DNA of 16,789 bases from CAAGNP01 sp045603545. Its GTDB lineage: Bacteria; Bacteroidota; Bacteroidia; Bacteroidales; UBA932. The notes below the pieces were generated by a model. It did not search any database and had not been told where the DNA came from. It saw only the letters and a program-made list of their open reading frames with translations. Below are positions 13,742 to 16,789 of this stretch, piece by piece. A program made the position numbers and the translations under genes. Each line of letters opens with the position of its first letter. Within the stretch, counting starts at the first letter, position 1. Where the stretch lies: contig JAZUMG010000002.1 of assembly GCA_045603545.1 (NCBI GenBank), positions 1-16,789 of the forward strand, written 5' to 3'.

Positions 13742-13769
13742 CACCCTTAATACAAAAACATCACAAAAG

Positions 13770-15314
13770 ATGACACAAGAAGAACTCTTTAGAAATCTTA
13801 TTGCCCACTCGAAGGAGTATGGCTTTATCTTCCCTTCAAGTGAAGTTTATGACGGTTTGAGCGCTGTTTACGATTATGGTCAGCTTGGCTCGGAATTGAA
13901 AAACAATATCAAAAAATATTGGTGGGATTCGATGGTGAAAGTGCACGAGAATATCGTGGGTATTGACTCTGCCATCTTTATGCACCCTAAGATTTGGGAA
14001 GCATCCGGCCACGTGGGAGCATTCAACGATCCTCTTATCGACAATAAGGATTCAAAGAAAAGATACCGTGCAGATGTCCTTTTGGAGGACTATATCGCGA
14101 AGATTGAGGAGAAGATCAATAAAGAGGTGGAGAAAGGTAGAAAGAAATTCGGAGATGCATTTGATGAAGAGCAGTTCCGTGCCACCAACCCTAATGTCCT
14201 TCGTAGCAAGGCTAAAGCTGATGCAGTGCGCCAGAAGATGGCAGATGCGCTTAACGCAAATGACCTCGTAGCACTTAAGGACCTTATCGTGGAGTGCGAG
14301 ATTGCTTGCCCTATCTCAGGTACCAAAAACTGGACAGATGTGCGTCAGTTCAACCTTATGTTCAGCACCCAGCTTGGTAGCGTATCTGATGAGTCTGGTA
14401 CTATCTACCTCCGTCCAGAGACTGCTCAGGGTATTTTCGTGAACTTCCTCAATGTCCAGAAGACAGGCAGAATGAAAGTTCCTTTCGGTATCGCTCAGAT
14501 CGGTAAAGCGTTCCGCAATGAGATTGTAGCCCGTCAGTTTATCTTCCGTATGAGGGAGTTTGAGCAGATGGAGATGCAGTTCTTCGTTCGTCCCGGTGAG
14601 GAGCTCAAATGGTTTGCAAAATGGAAAGAGACCCGTCTTGCTTGGCATAAGGCCCTCGGAATGGGTGACAAGAAATACCGTTATCACGACCATGAGAAGT
14701 TGGCTCACTACGCCAATGCAGCCACCGATATCGAATTTGAGTTCCCATTCGGATTCAAAGAGCTTGAGGGCATCCACTCACGTACAGACTTTGACTTGGG
14801 TCAGCATCAGAAATTCTCTGGCCGCAAGATGCAGTACTTCGATCCTGAGACCAATGAGAGCTACGTACCTTACGTAATTGAGACCTCTATCGGTCTTGAC
14901 CGTATGTTCTTGTCGGTACTCTCTGCAGCTTACTGCGAAGAGAAACTTGAAAATGGTGAGACCCGCGTGGTATTGAGAATTCCACCTGTGCTTGCACCTG
15001 TGAAGCTGGCTGTACTTCCACTTGTGAAGAAAGACGGTCTTCCAGAGGTGGCTCACAAAATCATGCATGACCTCAAATATGATTTCAACTGCCAGTACGA
15101 CGAGAAAGACAGTATCGGTAAGAGATACCGTCGTCAGGATGCTATCGGTACACCATTCTGTATCACCATTGACCACCAGACCCTTGAGGACAATATGGTC
15201 ACTATCCGTTACAGGGACACCATGACCCAGGAGCGTATTCCTATCGACAAAGTAAGATCTATCATTGAAGAGAAAGTGAGCTTCAAGGATCTGTTTATGC
15301 AGCTCGAGAAGTAA
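13770..15314 (+). CDS. glyQS: glycine--tRNA ligase (dimeric alpha2 type)
   Basis: It charges tRNA-Gly with glycine in the cytoplasm. The 514-residue single chain is the archaeal/eukaryotic-like class II type found in Bacteroidetes, not the GlyQ/GlyS heterotetramer. Seen are LIAHSKEYGFIFPSSEVYDGL (10-30), the RPETAQG motif (215-221), class II motif 2 with F248-R-N-E251 followed by EFEQMEMQFF, and motif 3 ETSIGLDRMF with R378. A C-terminal anticodon-binding domain runs from about 405. An insertion of charged helices (about 105-180) is part of this type. No T-box leader is present in the short upstream region. A strong terminator follows. The symbol glyS is also used for this form. Confidence 0.95.
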   Translation: MTQEELFRNLIAHSKEYGFIFPSSEVYDGLSAVYDYGQLGSELKNNIKKYWWDSMVKVHENIVGIDSAIFMHPKIWEASGHVGAFNDPLIDNKDSKKRYRADVLLEDYIAKIEEKINKEVEKGRKKFGDAFDEEQFRATNPNVLRSKAKADAVRQKMADALNANDLVALKDLIVECEIACPISGTKNWTDVRQFNLMFSTQLGSVSDESGTIYLRPETAQGIFVNFLNVQKTGRMKVPFGIAQIGKAFRNEIVARQFIFRMREFEQMEMQFFVRPGEELKWFAKWKETRLAWHKALGMGDKKYRYHDHEKLAHYANAATDIEFEFPFGFKELEGIHSRTDFDLGQHQKFSGRKMQYFDPETNESYVPYVIETSIGLDRMFLSVLSAAYCEEKLENGETRVVLRIPPVLAPVKLAVLPLVKKDGLPEVAHKIMHDLKYDFNCQYDEKDSIGKRYRRQDAIGTPFCITIDHQTLEDNMVTIRYRDTMTQERIPIDKVRSIIEEKVSFKDLFMQLEK

Positions 15315-15330
15315 TTGATAGTATATACAT

Positions 15331-15366
15331 AAAAAGGGGTGACAGGTATTCTTGTTACCCCTTTTT
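15331..15366 (+). terminator. intrinsic terminator of glyQS
   Basis: AAAAAGGGGT then GACA pairs with TGTT then ACCCCTTTTT (14 bp with one G-T wobble) around an 8-base loop, and ends in a run of six T (15362-15367). It starts 16 bases after the glyQS stop. Confidence 0.9.
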
Positions 15367-15410
15367 TATCAGATTTTATTAACTTTACTCTTTGTAAAAA
15401 ATGGTAGTTT

Positions 15411-16595
15411 ATGGAGAAAGTAAATGAACAAATGCTTGAGTGGATGCTTGGTTTGGGGCTGTCAGAGAATCTCTCTATGATGATATGGCGAGTAACTGTG
15501 ATATTGGCTATATTTATAATAGCTTTCATCGTGGACAGGATCTGCAGAAGGGCTGTTATCCCCGTAATACGGAAAATCACAGTCAAAACAGAGTTCAAAT
15601 GGGACGACTATCTCCTTGGTGATGATGTCTTGAACAATCTATGCAGGCTAATACCACCAATATCAATATATTTGCTGATACCATTTGCCCTTCCGGATGA
15701 TGCCATTCTGGACTTCGCTCTCCAGCTTTGTGTCGTATACATCACCATAGTGTGTATTATGCTTGTGTGTTCTATCATATCATCTCTGTATGCTATGGCC
15801 AGTGAGCACGAAAAACTTAAGGACCACTCTATGAAAGGGCTCTATCAGATGCTCAAACTGGTAGTTATCTGTATAGGTGTCATCATAATAATCAGCACTC
15901 TGATAGGGAAGAGCCCATTGGTTATCCTTACAGGTCTGGGAGCCAGTACAGCTATACTGATGTTGGTGTTTCAGGACACCATTAAAGGCTTTGTGGCGGG
16001 AATACAGTTGATATCAAATGATATGCTCCGTCCGGGAGACTGGATCACAATGCCAAAATATGGGGCAGACGGAGATGTTATTGAAGTCACCTTGACCACA
16101 GTGAAGGTGAGAAATTGGGACAAGACGATTACAACAGTTCCGCCATATGCTCTGGTAAACGATTCGTTTCAGAACTGGAGAGGTATGTTCGAAACAGGTG
16201 GACGTCGTGTGAAGAGGTCACTCAATATCGATATGAATACAGTCCGTTTCTGCACATCAGAAGAGTTGGATCGCTATAGGGGGCAGCCCTGGATGGAGGG
16301 ATTTGAGCCGACAGGCAGTGATGAGGTAAATCTTTACATCTTCCGTCACTATGTGGAGTACTATCTGCGTCATCATCCTAAGGTTAATTCTGATATGATA
16401 ATGACTGTCAGACAGCTTCAGCCTACAGCCCAAGGTATGCCCATCGAGCTCTACTTCTTCTCAGCCGATACTGCCTGGCTGAATTATGAGCATCTTCAGG
16501 CTGAAGTGTTTGACCATATCCTGGCTATGCTCCATACATTCGGACTTAGAGTTTTCCAAAGTCCTTCAGGTATAGACCTCCAGAATTCCCGATAG
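15411..16595 (+). CDS. ybdG: MscS-family mechanosensitive channel, YbdG/MscM type
   Basis: It is an inner-membrane channel opened by membrane tension and released during hypo-osmotic shock. The 394-residue protein has hydrophobic segments at about 23-42, 78-94, 100-128 and 148-166. The pore-lining MscS helix spans 168-202 (LVILTGLGASTAILMLVFQD), followed by the beta domain. PGDWITMPKYGADGDVIEVTL (208-228), TTVKVRNWDKTITTVPPYAL and NWRGMFETGGRRVKRSL (255-271) are the features that mark the YbdG subgroup rather than MscS itself. Length is close to E. coli YbdG. The promoter is unclear: TACTCTTTG at 15386-15394 is one base longer than TAnnTTTG. It converges on the acetyltransferase gene at a shared terminator. 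Confidence 0.9.
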   Translation: MEKVNEQMLEWMLGLGLSENLSMMIWRVTVILAIFIIAFIVDRICRRAVIPVIRKITVKTEFKWDDYLLGDDVLNNLCRLIPPISIYLLIPFALPDDAILDFALQLCVVYITIVCIMLVCSIISSLYAMASEHEKLKDHSMKGLYQMLKLVVICIGVIIIISTLIGKSPLVILTGLGASTAILMLVFQDTIKGFVAGIQLISNDMLRPGDWITMPKYGADGDVIEVTLTTVKVRNWDKTITTVPPYALVNDSFQNWRGMFETGGRRVKRSLNIDMNTVRFCTSEELDRYRGQPWMEGFEPTGSDEVNLYIFRHYVEYYLRHHPKVNSDMIMTVRQLQPTAQGMPIELYFFSADTAWLNYEHLQAEVFDHILAMLHTFGLRVFQSPSGIDLQNSR

Positions 16596-16607
16596 GGATT
16601 GATTTGC

Positions 16608-16647
16608 AAAAAAAAGTGTATTCAAATTGATTTTTCTGAATACACTT
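16608..16647. terminator. bidirectional terminator between ybdG and the acetyltransferase gene
   Basis: AAGTGTATTCA (16614-16624) pairs perfectly with TGAATACACTT (16637-16647) around a 12-base loop. On the minus strand the stem is followed by eight T (16608-16615), a classical terminator for the acetyltransferase gene. On plus it is followed by AATTTTTG, which is weaker. Confidence 0.88.
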
Positions 16648-16665
16648 AATTTTTGAATACGCTTA
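16637..16665. repeat. direct repeat of the terminator arm
   Basis: TGAATACACTTA (16637-16648) recurs as TGAATACGCTTA (16654-16665), with one mismatch and a 17-bp period. The single change would turn a U-A pair into a U-G wobble, so either copy can pair with the left terminator arm in plus-strand RNA. Confidence 0.6.
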
Positions 16666-16670
16666 TTTCA

Positions 16671-16789
16671 TCATATGCGATTTATCTCATTTTGGAGATT
16701 GGCAAGGAACCGTCCTGCGTGAGCGCCATCCATTTGGGTGTGGTGAAATTGAAATGATATGGTCAGGTAGTATCGGAAGAACTTCTTCT
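16671..16789 (-). CDS. chloramphenicol acetyltransferase-like protein, C-terminal 38 residues (gene runs off the right edge)
   Basis: The minus strand reads from the right edge to a TGA at 16671-16673, giving FRYYLTISFQFHHTQMDGAH and then AGRFLANLQNEINRI. HHxxxDG (HHTQMDG) is the catalytic signature of the CatA-type acetyltransferase family, where the second His is the general base and the Asp is structural. FLANLQNEI is the usual final helix after it. This fragment is complete at the C-terminus; the remainder, about 170-180 residues, lies outside. Bacteroidetes encode many CAT-like proteins with no demonstrated drug resistance, so the substrate should not be assumed. The gene is convergent with ybdG and uses the adjacent terminator with eight T. 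Confidence 0.85.
   Translation of the reverse strand, partial: KKFFRYYLTISFQFHHTQMDGAHAGRFLANLQNEINRI

Noticed and set aside
13742..13769. T-box or other riboswitch ahead of glyQS
   Set aside because: The leader is under 30 bases, too short for a T-box, and no specifier or antiterminator is visible.
14008..14019. Another CACGTG core, inside glyQS, as a third parS site
   Set aside because: The flanks (GGC before and GGA after) do not match the TGTTN/NAACA half-sites; it is only a coding hexamer.
14316..14777. Minus-strand open frame of 153 codons within glyQS
   Set aside because: It is antisense to strongly conserved synthetase motifs, and its length is explained by biased codon use of a highly expressed gene.
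16775..16789. Palindrome-like AGAAG/CTTCT at the right edge
   Set aside because: It lies in the coding frame of the acetyltransferase-like gene (Lys-Lys-Phe-Phe codons) with no flanking signal.

Overview
This 16.8 kb window looks like chromosomal housekeeping DNA from a Bacteroidetes bacterium, probably of the order Bacteroidales; I cannot name a genus from sequence alone. The evidence is the TonB N-terminus, the NAD-dependent LDH-like malate dehydrogenase, the dimeric (eukaryote/archaeal type) glycyl-tRNA synthetase, the YbdG-type channel, and the near absence of Shine-Dalgarno sites. In addition, ten gene starts carry a perfect TAnnTTTG, the -7 promoter element characteristic of this phylum. 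No phage, IS, CRISPR, tRNA or rRNA sequence was seen, and no gene-free stretch exceeds about 120 bases.

Layout, left to right. A minus-strand group holds hflX (truncated at the left edge), tonB and mdh, each with its own promoter. Divergent from it is a tight plus-strand pair ybeY-mnmG (11 bp overlap). This meets the minus-strand pair ltaE-fadD (3 bp apart) at a 32-bp perfect palindrome. A plus-strand DUF4136-like lipoprotein gene follows, then minus-strand ruvA and gcvH. Next is a plus-strand cluster sufS-sufE-sufT-like-folK for sulfur mobilisation and Fe-S assembly plus folate synthesis, which meets a minus-strand dsbD tail to tail with overlapping stop codons. The window closes with plus-strand glyQS and a ybdG/mscM channel gene, and the last 38 codons of a minus-strand chloramphenicol-acetyltransferase-like gene running off the right edge.

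The main discovery candidate is two exact copies of the 16-bp sequence TGTTCCACGTGGAACA, 395 bp apart. One lies inside the 3' part of mnmG and one is the core of the mnmG/fadD terminator. It matches the ParB/Spo0J centromere (parS) consensus, so this is probably a chromosome-segregation loading site, and the distal copy appears to double as a bidirectional transcription terminator. parA and parB are not in the window.

Other points worth a look are face-to-face promoters shared by mdh and ybeY, a repeated terminator stem used by two unrelated gene ends, and a shifted zinc-ligand motif in YbeY. Functionally the genes cover ribosome and tRNA maintenance (hflX, ybeY, mnmG, glyQS), redox and envelope functions (tonB, dsbD, lipoprotein, channel), one-carbon/glycine metabolism (ltaE, gcvH, folK), lipid activation (fadD) and DNA repair (ruvA).
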